Source: Lachnospiraceae bacterium (lineage in GTDB: Bacteria > Bacillota > Clostridia > Lachnospirales > Lachnospiraceae). Taken from it: DNA of 64,000 nucleotides. The stretch spans positions 56,382 through 120,381 of the forward strand of contig JAMPFQ010000011.1 of assembly GCA_023664345.1 (NCBI GenBank). Reading direction: 5' to 3'. A model generated the notes under the pieces. The model was given only the letters and a program-made list of their open reading frames with translations, did no database searches and was not told where the DNA came from. Position 1 is the first letter of the stretch, and every line of letters begins with the position of its first letter. Of the stretch, positions 50,302-59,459 are shown piece after piece. The translations under genes and the position numbers were made by a program.

Positions 50302-51525
50302 ATGAAGCAGATAGAAGGCGGCGTAACTGCGGCAAAAGGATTCTGGGCGGCGGGAACCGCGGCAAATATCAAGTATAAGGACAGGATGGATATGGCGCTG
50401 ATCTACAGCGAGGCGCCCTGCAGGGCGGCGGGAACTTTCACCACCAATGTGGTGAAGGCAGCTCCGGTCCTGTGGGACAAGGCGATCGTGGAAAACAGCC
50501 CCTATGCCCAGGCGGTTGTGGTAAACGCGGGGATCGCCAATGCCTGTACGGGAAAGCAGGGCATGGACTATTGCCGCGAAGAGGCCCGGACAGCCGCGAG
50601 CCTGTTAAACATTCCCGAGGATTCCGTCCTGGTGGGTTCCACCGGTGTGATCGGTATGCAGCTTCCCATGGATCGTATTAATGCGGGTATCAAAAAGCTT
50701 GCGGCGGCGAAAGGGAACGGCCTGGCGGACGGCACGACCGCGTCCAGGGCGATCATGACCACCGATACGGTCAATAAGGAGATCGCCGTGCAGTTCGAAC
50801 TGGACGGAAAGATTGTCACGGTGGGCGGAATGAGCAAGGGTTCCGGCATGATACACCCCAATATGTGCACCATGCTTGCCTATATCACAACGGATGCCGC
50901 CATCAGCAAGGCGCTTTTGCAGGAGGCCTTAAGCGCCAGTATCGTGGATTCCTACAATATGATCTCGGTGGACGGCGATACTTCCACCAACGATACCTGC
51001 CTGGCGCTGGCAAACGGTCTTGCGGGCAATGAGGAGATCGCACAAAAGGGCGAGGCTTACGACAGGTTCTGCGAGGCGCTGGACTTTGTCAACAGGTTTC
51101 TTGCCAGGAAGATGGCGGGGGACGGCGAGGGCGCAACGGCGCTGTTCGAGACCACGGTGGTCAATGCGGCCACAAAGCAGGAGGCAAGGATTCTTGCTAA
51201 GTCCGTGATCGGCTCCAGCCTCTGCAAGGCGGCGATCTACGGACATGACGCCAATTTCGGCAGATTTTTATGCGCCCTTGGCTATTCCGGCGTAACCTTT
51301 GACCCGGAAAAGGTGGAACTGTATTTTGAGAGCAGCGCGGGAAAACTGCTGATTTATCAAGATGGGACGGCGGCGGACTACAGCGAGGAGAAAGCCACGG
51401 AGATCCTCTCCCGGCCCGAGGTCACGGTGCTGGTGGATATGAAGATGGGAACGGAGACGGCCACCGCCTGGGGCTGTGACCTGACATACGATTATGTGAA
51501 GATCAATGCGGATTACAGAAGCTGA
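50302..51525 (+). CDS. argJ: Bifunctional glutamate N-acetyltransferase / ornithine acetyltransferase
   Basis: Transfers acetyl from N-acetylornithine to glutamate (recycling), and in bifunctional members also acetylates glutamate with acetyl-CoA. 407 aa from ATG 50302 (GGGAGG 9 nt upstream; ATGs at 50278 and 50293 are less well placed). The proenzyme cuts itself before the nucleophile threonine, here Thr190 in KGSGMIHPNMCTML, where most homologues have Ala-Thr rather than Cys-Thr. The oxyanion-type TTDA motif follows. Length is normal. Its presence together with argB and argD gives the cyclic pathway. Confidence 0.96.
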   Translation: MKQIEGGVTAAKGFWAAGTAANIKYKDRMDMALIYSEAPCRAAGTFTTNVVKAAPVLWDKAIVENSPYAQAVVVNAGIANACTGKQGMDYCREEARTAASLLNIPEDSVLVGSTGVIGMQLPMDRINAGIKKLAAAKGNGLADGTTASRAIMTTDTVNKEIAVQFELDGKIVTVGGMSKGSGMIHPNMCTMLAYITTDAAISKALLQEALSASIVDSYNMISVDGDTSTNDTCLALANGLAGNEEIAQKGEAYDRFCEALDFVNRFLARKMAGDGEGATALFETTVVNAATKQEARILAKSVIGSSLCKAAIYGHDANFGRFLCALGYSGVTFDPEKVELYFESSAGKLLIYQDGTAADYSEEKATEILSRPEVTVLVDMKMGTETATAWGCDLTYDYVKINADYRS

Positions 51526-51552
51526 CAGATTGCGGGAAAGGAACAGTACATT

Positions 51553-52068
51553 ATGATCAAACCAAAACATCTTGCAAAAATCTACCATCCCACCGACGAC
51601 GAGGGGATGGAGGGAGAAATCCTCTGCGAGTGTGGGTGCAGGGCGTTTCAGCTTCGGTGCTTCGGTGAATTTTATAAAAAAAACCAAATGGCGGTCAATG
51701 AATACAAGGGTAAATACGGACAGGCGGTGCGGGCAGTCTGCGCGGACTGTGGAACAGACTGGTTGTTATATGATTTTGCGCTTCACAGCTATGACGGGCT
51801 GCTCTGCGGGGACGGGATCGCCGTTCCCGATGAAATGCTGGAAGATTTCATGACGGAAACGGACAACTTGTTTGAGATAAAAATGTCCCTGGAATATGAT
51901 GACGAAGAACAGTTCCGTGAGGAAGTCGTGGAAGATGAATTATGCCAGGAAGAGTTTCATTTTACCATGGCTGACAGGGCGGATATCTGGAGTTGGGTCG
52001 TGATCGAACTGAAAGGCGTGCGATCGGGAACGGTGTATAAAGACTTTGTCAACGAGGAACTGGCGTAG
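51553..52068 (+). CDS. Hypothetical protein with a possible zinc-binding motif
   Basis: 171 aa, acidic, cytoplasmic. ECGCRAFQLRCFGEFY followed by RAVCADCGTDWLLYDF gives a set of cysteines (CECGC...C, then CADC) that could hold a zinc ion. The second half is very acidic (EYDDEEQFREEVVEDE) and ends in a compact strand-rich segment. No family is recognised. It lies 27 nt after argJ and 63 nt before argB, in the same direction, so it is co-transcribed with arginine genes. AAGGAA precedes ATG 51553. Confidence 0.65.
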   Translation: MIKPKHLAKIYHPTDDEGMEGEILCECGCRAFQLRCFGEFYKKNQMAVNEYKGKYGQAVRAVCADCGTDWLLYDFALHSYDGLLCGDGIAVPDEMLEDFMTETDNLFEIKMSLEYDDEEQFREEVVEDELCQEEFHFTMADRADIWSWVVIELKGVRSGTVYKDFVNEELA

Positions 52069-52131
52069 CGTGCCATCTCCGATGGCGGGATTATCCCAGG
52101 CAGAAGACTAACCGGAAAGGAATCACATATC

Positions 52132-53058
52132 ATGGAAAAAGACATGGAAAAAGTACTTCAAAAAGCGGAGGTTCTCATCGAAGCCCTCCCCTACATCCAG
52201 CGTTTCAACCGTAAGATTATCGTGGTCAAATACGGCGGCAGCGCCATGAGCAACGAAGAACTGCAGAAAAATGTCATCAAGGACGTCACCCTGCTGAAAC
52301 TGGTGGGCTTCAAGCCTATCATCGTCCACGGCGGCGGCAAGGAGATCAGCCGCTGGGTGGGGAAAGTGGGCAAGGAGGCAAAGTTCGTGAACGGCCTCCG
52401 GGTCACCGACGACGAGACCATGGAGATCGCCGAGATGGTGCTGAACAAAGTAAACAAGAGCCTGGTCACCATGGTACAGGAGCTGGGCGTCAAGGCGGTG
52501 GGCATCAGCGGCAAGGACGGCGGCCTGCTCCGGGTGGAGAAGAAATATGCCGACGGACAGGATATCGGCTATGTGGGCGAGATCACGGGGGTCAACCCCA
52601 AGGTGCTCTACGACCTGCTGGAGAAAGATTTCCTGCCCATCGTGGCGCCCATCGGACTGGATGAGGATTTCCAGACTTATAATATCAATGCGGATGATGC
52701 GGCCTGCGCCATCGCGAAAGCCGTTTCCGCGGAGAAGCTGGCGTTCCTCACGGATATCGAGGGACTTTACCGGGATATCAACGACAAGAGTTCCTTTATC
52801 TCCAGGATCACCGCCTCCGAGGCGGAGAAACTGATCGACAGCGGCATCATCGGCGGCGGTATGCTGCCCAAGCTGAACAACTGCACTTCCGCCATCAGAA
52901 ACGGCGTCAGCAGAGTCCATATACTGGACGGGCGTGTGCCCCACTGCCTGCTTCTGGAGATCTTTACCAAGGAGGGCATCGGCACAGCCCTGATCGCGGA
53001 TGATGATAACCTGGCAATGGGGATCAAGCGGGACAGGTTCTGTACGGACAACGATTAA
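52132..53058 (+). CDS. argB: Acetylglutamate kinase
   Basis: Phosphorylates N-acetylglutamate, the usual feedback-controlled step of the cyclic pathway. 308 aa, amino-acid kinase fold: [15 protein letters not shown] for phosphate binding, [11 protein letters not shown] for the substrate and [10 protein letters not shown] near the end. The N-terminal helix before the core ([20 protein letters not shown]) is characteristic of hexameric, arginine-inhibited forms. AAGGAA lies upstream of ATG 52132. argD follows after 18 nt. Confidence 0.96.
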   Translation: MEKDMEKVLQKAEVLIEALPYIQRFNRKIIVVKYGGSAMSNEELQKNVIKDVTLLKLVGFKPIIVHGGGKEISRWVGKVGKEAKFVNGLRVTDDETMEIAEMVLNKVNKSLVTMVQELGVKAVGISGKDGGLLRVEKKYADGQDIGYVGEITGVNPKVLYDLLEKDFLPIVAPIGLDEDFQTYNINADDAACAIAKAVSAEKLAFLTDIEGLYRDINDKSSFISRITASEAEKLIDSGIIGGGMLPKLNNCTSAIRNGVSRVHILDGRVPHCLLLEIFTKEGIGTALIADDDNLAMGIKRDRFCTDND

Positions 53059-53076
53059 CAAAGTGAGGAAAAGATC

Positions 53077-54273
53077 ATGGACATGAAAGCATATATCGAG
53101 CAGGCGGAAAAAGACCTGCTCCATACTTACAACCGATATCAGATCGTCCTGGACCGGGGTGAGGGCGTATACCTCTATGACATTGAGGGGAAAAAATATC
53201 TGGATTTCTGCGCGGGTATCGCGGTGTTTGCCCTGGGGTATCATGATGAGGAGTACAACAATGCCCTGAAAGCCCAGATCGACAAGGTGATCCACACTTC
53301 AAACTACTATTACAATGTGCCTGCCATCGAGGCAGCCAGGAAGATCAAAAAGGCATCCGGCATGGACAGGGTGTTTTTCACCAATTCCGGCGCGGAGGCC
53401 AACGAGGGTGCCATCAAGGCGGCGCGGAAATACGCTTTCCTGAAAGACGGGACCACGGATCACGAGATCATTGCCATGAACAATTCTTTCCATGGCAGGA
53501 CCATGGGGGCCCTGGCGGTCACCGGGAACGCTCATTACCGGGAAGCTTTCGAGCCTTTGATCGGCAATATCCGGTTTGCGGATCTGAATGACTTTGACAG
53601 CGTGCTCTCCCAGGTGACGGACAAGACCTGCGCTATCCTGCTGGAGCCTGTGCAGGGTGAGGGCGGCCTGTATCCTGCCACGGAGGACTTTTTGAAAAAA
53701 GTCCGTGCACTCTGTGACGAGCGGGATATCCTGTTGATCTTTGACGAGGTACAGTGCGGCATGGGCCGGACCGGCTATATGTACGCATGGCAGAAGTACG
53801 GCGTAAAGCCCGATATCATGACTACCGCGAAAGCCCTGGGCTGCGGCGTGCCCATCGGGGCGTTTTTGCTGACGGAGCATGTGGCGCAGCATTCCCTGGA
53901 GGCGGGCGACCATGGGACCACTTACGGCGGGAATCCCCTTGCCTGCGCGGCGGCTGAAAAAGTGCTTGATTTATTTGAAAAGAACCATATAATAGAACAT
54001 GTGAGAGAGGTTGCGCCTTACCTGGAGCGACGGCTGGAGGAACTGAAGGACAGGTATCCCTGTATCATGGAACGCCGTGGGACGGGGCTGATGCAGGGAC
54101 TGGTATTTGACAGACCGGTCAGGGACATGATCGCGGCGGCTATGGATCGGGGGCTGATCCTGATCAACGCGGGAGCGGATATCATCCGTTTCGTGCCTCC
54201 TCTCATCGTTACGAAAGAAAATATAGATGATATGATCTCGATCCTGGAACAGGTCATATCTATCGGGGATTGA
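53077..54273 (+). CDS. argD: Acetylornithine aminotransferase
   Basis: PLP-dependent class III aminotransferase that makes N-acetylornithine from the semialdehyde and glutamate. 398 aa. The PLP lysine is Lys252 in TTAKALGCGVPIG; FFTNSGAEANEGAIKAARK and LIFDEVQCGMGRTG are the other class III motifs. Normal length. Last recognised arginine gene; argF and argG/H are not in the window. No clear terminator follows. Confidence 0.96.
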   Translation: MDMKAYIEQAEKDLLHTYNRYQIVLDRGEGVYLYDIEGKKYLDFCAGIAVFALGYHDEEYNNALKAQIDKVIHTSNYYYNVPAIEAARKIKKASGMDRVFFTNSGAEANEGAIKAARKYAFLKDGTTDHEIIAMNNSFHGRTMGALAVTGNAHYREAFEPLIGNIRFADLNDFDSVLSQVTDKTCAILLEPVQGEGGLYPATEDFLKKVRALCDERDILLIFDEVQCGMGRTGYMYAWQKYGVKPDIMTTAKALGCGVPIGAFLLTEHVAQHSLEAGDHGTTYGGNPLACAAAEKVLDLFEKNHIIEHVREVAPYLERRLEELKDRYPCIMERRGTGLMQGLVFDRPVRDMIAAAMDRGLILINAGADIIRFVPPLIVTKENIDDMISILEQVISIGD

Positions 54274-54308
54274 TGGCAGGAACTGTCTGTGGGCGGTTTT
54301 CGTGAGCG

Positions 54309-54364
54309 TTTGAAAGGAAACCTTCAAATATTGATCGACATACGTGCCAAGGCACGTAAGGGGT
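54309..54364 (+). promoter_or_regulatory. Repeated 5'-leader element, copy B
   Basis: TTTGAAAGG and CCTTCAAA form a first inverted repeat (54309-54328), overlapping TTCAAATATTGAT (54323-54335). After 6 nt comes the hairpin ACGTGC-CAAG-GCACGT (54342-54357), then AAGGGGT (54358-54364), 6 nt before ATG 54371. The order, the 13-mer and the distances match copy A at 37674-37729; the hairpin stem differs by one compensatory pair. Confidence 0.6.
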
Positions 54365-54370
54365 ATATTT

Positions 54371-55771
54371 ATGCAATTGAATAAAAGACTGATTTCTGTG
54401 GCAGCTGTAGTGGCTATGGCTGCCGCGCTTTTTTACGGAAGCACCCTGGAGATGCGCACGGCGGAGGAAGAGGATACAGAGAGCCATCACAGATGGTTCG
54501 AGAAGACAGAGACCATTTATTTTTATTACACGGATGACTCCATGACGGATTTTATCAACAGTGCAGCCGTTACGTTCGGGGAACGGGAGGATGTCAGGGT
54601 CATTCCTGTGCTGACTGCGGACAGCGAGTATCTGGAAGCCCTGAACCAGGCGTCGCTGCACTCCGATCAGGTGCCGGATGCCTATATCATCAACAATGAT
54701 TCCCTGGAGAAAGCGTATCTGGCGGGACTGGCGGAAGAGATCAGGGATGAGGGAGGTGTCTGTAACGCATCCAATTTCCCGGCTGCGGCTCTGTCGGCGG
54801 TGGAGTATCAGGGGAAAACGGTGGCATATCCGCTCTCTTATGAGACCAGCGCCCTGGCCTACAATGAGACCTATCTGGCCGAATGGGCGGCGCAGATCGC
54901 CCAGAAAGACCTGCTGAACGCCGGGGAGGATTTGGCTTCCGCCGAGCATGACAGTGGGATTCCTGTGGATGAGGCGGAACTGGCGGCTCTCACAGAAGAG
55001 TATTTCCAGAATGCGGTTCCCTCCACGGTGGACGACATCCTGAACATTGCCAATACGTTTGATGTGCCCCAGGGCGTGGACGTCCTGAAATGGGATGTGA
55101 CGGATATTTTCTATAATTACTGGATCGTGGGAGATCATATGATAGTAGGCGGGGATGCCGGGGATGATGAGGCACAGATCGATATCAATAATCCGGAGAC
55201 GATCCAGTGCCTGGAGGTTTATAAGGCGCTGAACCAGTTCTTCTTCATTGAATCCGATACGGTGACATATGATTCCGTGCTGCAGGATTTTATAGACGGA
55301 AAGCTGGTGTTCACCATTGTCACTACCGATGCGGCGGCCCGTCTGGCGGAGGCGAAGCAGAACGGGGAACTGACTTTCGACTACGGCATCGCCATGATGC
55401 CCGATGTCAGCGAAGAACTGCGGAGCCGTTCCATGTCCGTCACGAAAACAGTGGCGGTAAACGGTTATTCAGGCAATAAGGAACTGGCCAACAGGTTTGC
55501 GTCTTATCTTGTGACAGAGTGCGCGGATTCCCTGTATGAGAGGAGCGGCAAGGCATCCGCTAACATAAATGCGGATCAGCAGAACGGTGCGCTGCAAATC
55601 TTCATGCTGGAGTACGGCGAGAGCGTTTCCCTGCCGAAGATGATGGAGACAGGGAACTTCTGGCTGCAGCTTGAGAGGCTGTTCTCCAGTGTGTGGAACG
55701 GCGCGGACGTGACTGCTATGGTGGAAGAACTGGATGACCAGATTGTCACTCAGGTGACCGCGTCACAGTAG
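54371..55771 (+). CDS. Extracellular solute-binding protein, family 1-like (orphan)
   Basis: 466 aa with an uncleaved-looking N-terminal hydrophobic segment (residues 7-24, no lipobox). The mature region follows the maltose-binding-protein layout: VPDAYIINNDSLEKAYLAGL, then AYPLSYETSALAYNETYLAE, and a C-terminal lobe. No permease or ATPase genes are adjacent, so it is an orphan binding protein or a sensor partner. ATG 54371 is preceded by AAGGGGT in the leader element. The ligand is unknown. Confidence 0.78.
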   Translation: MQLNKRLISVAAVVAMAAALFYGSTLEMRTAEEEDTESHHRWFEKTETIYFYYTDDSMTDFINSAAVTFGEREDVRVIPVLTADSEYLEALNQASLHSDQVPDAYIINNDSLEKAYLAGLAEEIRDEGGVCNASNFPAAALSAVEYQGKTVAYPLSYETSALAYNETYLAEWAAQIAQKDLLNAGEDLASAEHDSGIPVDEAELAALTEEYFQNAVPSTVDDILNIANTFDVPQGVDVLKWDVTDIFYNYWIVGDHMIVGGDAGDDEAQIDINNPETIQCLEVYKALNQFFFIESDTVTYDSVLQDFIDGKLVFTIVTTDAAARLAEAKQNGELTFDYGIAMMPDVSEELRSRSMSVTKTVAVNGYSGNKELANRFASYLVTECADSLYERSGKASANINADQQNGALQIFMLEYGESVSLPKMMETGNFWLQLERLFSSVWNGADVTAMVEELDDQIVTQVTASQ

Positions 55772-55881
55772 CCTGTGATCTGATCAAATGAATAAACAGC
55801 CAGTCATGGGATACACTTTTACTGGAAAGACAGTTTCGGGCGCTGAAGAGCAGAAACGGAACTGGAATGGAGGTGTCTTCT

Positions 55882-56313
55882 ATGATTGGTTTTTTGATTG
55901 CGCTGATATCCGGGGCGCTGATGAGCGTGCAGGGTGTGTTTAACACCCAGGTGACGAAAGCGTCCAGTATCTGGGCTGCAAGCGCGTTCGTGCAGCTGAC
56001 GGCGCTGGTGGTCTGCCTGGGAGCGTGGGCGAGCACGGACAGGAGCGATCTGATGAAAGTGTTTGCGGTACAGCCCAAATACATGCTTCTGGGAGGGGCC
56101 ATTGGCGCCTTTATCACTTATACGGTCATCAAGAGCATGGATATGCTGGGGCCGGCGAAAGCGGTCATGCTGATCGTGGTGGCGCAGCTGATCGTGGCTT
56201 ACGTGATCGAGCTGCTTGGCTGGTTCGGCGTGGAGAAGCAGCCCTGGGAGTGGAGGAAAGCCGCGGGCATGGCGGTGGCCATTGTGGGAATTATAATTTT
56301 TAAGTGGAAATAG
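55882..56313 (+). CDS. Small DMT-superfamily membrane protein (DUF606/YdcZ-like)
   Basis: 143 aa with five hydrophobic helices. The opening GFLIALISGALMSVQGVFNT is the DUF606 signature, half the size of EamA-type transporters, so it probably works as a dimer. GGAGGT lies 7 nt before ATG 55882, which makes ATG 55867 unlikely because it would overlap that site. The substrate is unknown. A promoter for the next gene starts 4 nt after the stop. Confidence 0.82.
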   Translation: MIGFLIALISGALMSVQGVFNTQVTKASSIWAASAFVQLTALVVCLGAWASTDRSDLMKVFAVQPKYMLLGGAIGAFITYTVIKSMDMLGPAKAVMLIVVAQLIVAYVIELLGWFGVEKQPWEWRKAAGMAVAIVGIIIFKWK

Positions 56314-56316
56314 CAC

Positions 56317-56345
56317 TTGTAAAACGCTCCTGATTCCTTTACAAT
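56317..56345 (+). promoter_or_regulatory. Candidate promoter of the comEA gene
   Basis: TTGTAA (56317-56322), a 17-nt spacer and TACAAT (56340-56345), about 78 nt before the comEA start. Confidence 0.6.
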
Positions 56346-56422
56346 AAAATACATCAGCATAGAGAGGCAGCCCTTTTGGATGGAGGCGCGGCGTGGAGTC
56401 GGCCCATCGGAAAGGGGCTATG

Positions 56423-57097
56423 ATGAGAAAAAACAGGATTTTGGCTGCTGTGTGCAGTCTTGTTTTCGTGGTGAACTGTGCCGCCTGCAGCGGGACGGAG
56501 CAGGAGATGCTGCTGATCGGGCAGCAGGAAGCGGAACGGGAAACCGTGTTGAGCGGATCGCAGGGAACCGGGCAGCAGGGAACTGACCGGGAGAACATGC
56601 AGGCCGAAGGGCAGGAAGCGGGATATTCCGGTTCTGATCGGGAATGGGGGCAGGCGCTCCAGGCTGAGGTGGTGCAGGAGATCTGCGTCTATGTCTGCGG
56701 GGCGGTGGAAGCCCCCGGCGTGGTGTTCCTGCCTGCTGGCAGCAGGGCGGCGGACGCCCTGGAGGCTGCGGGAGGTTTTGCTCCGGAGGCGGCGGAGGAA
56801 GCGGTGAACCTGGCGGCAAAGGTTTCCGATGGGGAAAAACTGTATTTCCCTGCCCGAGGGGAATATGAGATTCAGGCAGAGCAGGAAAAAGCCACCGCAT
56901 CGGGTCTGGTAAACATCAATACCGCCGATGCGGCGCAACTGTGCACGCTTCCCGGCATCGGGGAATCCAGGGCGGCGGATATCATTGCGTACAGGGAATC
57001 CCATGGGGACTTTGCCGCCTGCGAGGACATCATGCGGGTGTCAGGCATTAAAGAGAGCGTGTACAATAAAATAAGCGGTAAGATAACGGTCAACTGA
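56423..57097 (+). CDS. comEA: ComEA-type DNA-binding protein (competence)
   Basis: 224 aa. A signal sequence (residues about 5-22) ends in CAAC and may be lipidated. A Gln/Glu-rich linker follows, then an SLBB-type domain (EICVYVCGAVEAPGVVFLPA) and a C-terminal double helix-hairpin-helix domain (VNINTADAAQLCTLPGIGES, then RESHGDFAACEDIMRVSGI) that binds double-stranded DNA outside the membrane and passes it to ComEC. ATG 56423 has AAAGGGG 5 nt upstream. A two-component system and a GerMN gene separate it from comEC. Confidence 0.9.
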   Translation: MRKNRILAAVCSLVFVVNCAACSGTEQEMLLIGQQEAERETVLSGSQGTGQQGTDRENMQAEGQEAGYSGSDREWGQALQAEVVQEICVYVCGAVEAPGVVFLPAGSRAADALEAAGGFAPEAAEEAVNLAAKVSDGEKLYFPARGEYEIQAEQEKATASGLVNINTADAAQLCTLPGIGESRAADIIAYRESHGDFAACEDIMRVSGIKESVYNKISGKITVN

Positions 57098-57142
57098 ATA
57101 ATGACAACAACAGCATAAAGAGTGAATGAGAGGGAGAGCGTA

Positions 57143-57850
57143 ATGGCAGGAAAGAGGGCGCTGGTGGTAGATGATGAGAAACTGATCGTAAAGGGGATCC
57201 GGTTCAGTCTGGAACAGGATGACATGCAGGTGGACTGTGCTTATGACGGTGAGGAGGCGCTGGACTTTGCGCACAATAATCAATATGATATCATTCTGCT
57301 GGATGTAATGCTGCCCAAACTGACAGGTTTTGAAGTCTGCCAGCAGATCAGGGAGTTTTCCAATGTGCCGATCATCATGCTGACAGCAAAGGGCGATGAT
57401 ATGGACAAGATCCTGGGCCTGGAATACGGGGCGGACGATTATATCACCAAGCCCTTTAACATTCTGGAGGTAAAAGCGCGTATCAAGGCGATCATGCGCC
57501 GCATAGAGCCGAAGCGGGTCGCGGGAGAAGCGCCGAAAGTCATCGAGAGCGGTGAGATGCGCCTGGACTGCGAGGGCAGGCGGGCTTATATATCCGGGCA
57601 GGAGATCGGCCTGACGGCAAAAGAGTTCGAGGTGCTGGAGCTTCTGATGCTGAACCCCAACAAGGTGTACAGCAGGGAGAGCCTGCTCCAGATCGTCTGG
57701 GGAGCCGATTATCCCGGAGATGTCCGCACCGTTGACGTGCACATCCGCCGCCTGCGGGAGAAAGTGGAACAGAATCCCAGCGAGCCCAGATATGTACATA
57801 CAAAATGGGGCGTGGGCTACTATTTTTGTAACAGTTCAGCCATGAAATGA
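57143..57850 (+). CDS. OmpR/PhoB-family response regulator
   Basis: 235 aa. Receiver domain with acidic pocket DDE (10-12), phosphorylated Asp54 in ILLDVMLPK, LTAKGDD and the DDYITKPF lysine; winged-helix output domain with LTAKEFEVLELLMLNPNKVY and VDVHIRRLREKV. It pairs with the histidine kinase that starts 58 nt later. ATG 57143 is preceded by GGGAGAG. The regulon cannot be inferred; the location among competence genes is suggestive only. Confidence 0.95.
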   Translation: MAGKRALVVDDEKLIVKGIRFSLEQDDMQVDCAYDGEEALDFAHNNQYDIILLDVMLPKLTGFEVCQQIREFSNVPIIMLTAKGDDMDKILGLEYGADDYITKPFNILEVKARIKAIMRRIEPKRVAGEAPKVIESGEMRLDCEGRRAYISGQEIGLTAKEFEVLELLMLNPNKVYSRESLLQIVWGADYPGDVRTVDVHIRRLREKVEQNPSEPRYVHTKWGVGYYFCNSSAMK

Positions 57851-57908
57851 TCGGCTGTGCGTGAGGACGGAACTGCTTCCGGATGCATGACAGGGTATGG
57901 GAGAGAAG

Positions 57909-59405
57909 ATGTTTGCGAGATTATTCGGTGAACTGAAAGATCTGTTGTCTCTGCGCAGCTTAAAGGTACGTATCTTTGTGATCATCCTGATCGTAGGGAT
58001 CGTACCCAGTATCTTTATGCGCAGCGCCATAGTGAACAACTATGAGGAACGCGCGGTGGACAACAGGATCTTCACAGTCCAGAACCAGCTTCTGGTGGTG
58101 GGAAACCACCTTCTGAACAATAACTATCTGGCGACATATCGGTCGGACGAACTGAGTTATCAGAATTCCAGAGCGGTGGTGGACGCGGAACTGGAGATGA
58201 TCTCCAACCTTTATGAGGGCCGCGTCATGATCATAGATTCCAGCCTGAAAGTGGTCAAGGATACCTATGGGATCAGCGAGGGCAAAACGATTATCTCAGA
58301 GGAAGTGATCCGGTGCCTCCGGGGAGAGAATACTTACAATTATGACCAGGAGCACGGCTATATTGAAATGACCACGCCCATCACGGATACTTCTTCCGTG
58401 GACGAAGAGGGGAAGAATGTGGGCAAGATCGTGGGTGTCATGCTGACCAGCATTTCCAATGGCTCCATCGTGGAGACCATGGAGATCCTGAACAGCAAGT
58501 CCATGGTGATAGAGGAGCTGATGATCGTTGCGATCGTGTCTCTGGCGCTGGTCCTGTCCGTTATGCTGGCCAGGCCTTTTGCCCGGGTCACGGACGCCAT
58601 CAATGAGATCAAGGCAGGCTATAGCGATGAAGCCATCTCCGTGTCGGATTATACGGAAACGACCCATATCATTGACGCTTTCAACCAGCTGCTGAAGCAG
58701 ATGAGGACTCTGGATGATTCCAGGCAGGAGTTCGTGGCAAATGTGTCCCATGAATTAAAGACCCCCATGGCATCCATCAAGGTGCTGGCGGATTCCCTGC
58801 TGGCGCAGGGCAATGTACCGGCGGAACTTTACAGGGAGTTCATGGAGGATATCGTATCTGAGATTGACAGGGAAAACAGGATCATCACGGATCTTCTGGC
58901 GCTGGTGAAGATGGATAAAAAGGTGCAGGAACTCAATATCGTGTCTCTGAACATCAATGACCTGACGGAGCTGATCCTGAAACGTCTGCGCCCCATTGCG
59001 CGGAAGAAAGATGTGGAGGTGGTCTTTGAGAGCATGCGCCCCGTAGTGGCGGAGGTGGATGAGGTCAAGATCACTCTGGTGATGACAAATCTGGTGGAAA
59101 ATTCCATCAAATACAATAAGGAACACGGGTGGGTGAAAGTGGAACTGGATGCCGACCATCAGTTCTTTATCTTCAAAGTCAGCGATTCGGGGCTGGGGAT
59201 TCCGGAGGAGGAACTGCCTCATATCTATGAAAGGTTTTACAGGGTGGATAAGTCCCATTCCAGAGAGATCGGCGGCACGGGACTGGGGCTGGCGATCACC
59301 CGGAGCGCAGTGCTGATGCACCGCGGTTCCATCACCGCTACCAGTGTGGAGGGGGAGGGCTCCTGCTTTACGGTCAGGATTCCTCTGACTTATATCGCAA
59401 CATGA
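57909..59405 (+). CDS. Sensor histidine kinase
   Basis: 498 aa. Two helices (about residues 18-38 and 197-217) flank an extracellular sensor domain with YDQEHGYIEMTTPITDT, a Cache/PAS-like segment. HAMP is at about 218-270, the dimerisation domain has phospho-accepting His281 in NVSHELKTP, and the ATPase domain has NLVENSIKYN (N box), DSGLGIPEEELP (G1) and GGTGLGLAI (G2). ATG 57909 is preferred because GGGAGAG lies just upstream; ATG 57897 is possible. It works with the response regulator before it. Confidence 0.94.
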   Translation: MFARLFGELKDLLSLRSLKVRIFVIILIVGIVPSIFMRSAIVNNYEERAVDNRIFTVQNQLLVVGNHLLNNNYLATYRSDELSYQNSRAVVDAELEMISNLYEGRVMIIDSSLKVVKDTYGISEGKTIISEEVIRCLRGENTYNYDQEHGYIEMTTPITDTSSVDEEGKNVGKIVGVMLTSISNGSIVETMEILNSKSMVIEELMIVAIVSLALVLSVMLARPFARVTDAINEIKAGYSDEAISVSDYTETTHIIDAFNQLLKQMRTLDDSRQEFVANVSHELKTPMASIKVLADSLLAQGNVPAELYREFMEDIVSEIDRENRIITDLLALVKMDKKVQELNIVSLNINDLTELILKRLRPIARKKDVEVVFESMRPVVAEVDEVKITLVMTNLVENSIKYNKEHGWVKVELDADHQFFIFKVSDSGLGIPEEELPHIYERFYRVDKSHSREIGGTGLGLAITRSAVLMHRGSITATSVEGEGSCFTVRIPLTYIAT

Positions 59406-59459
59406 CGATCGGGTTCATGCGAATCTGAGTCGCCGCAGAGTGGCGACATGGAGGTTAAT

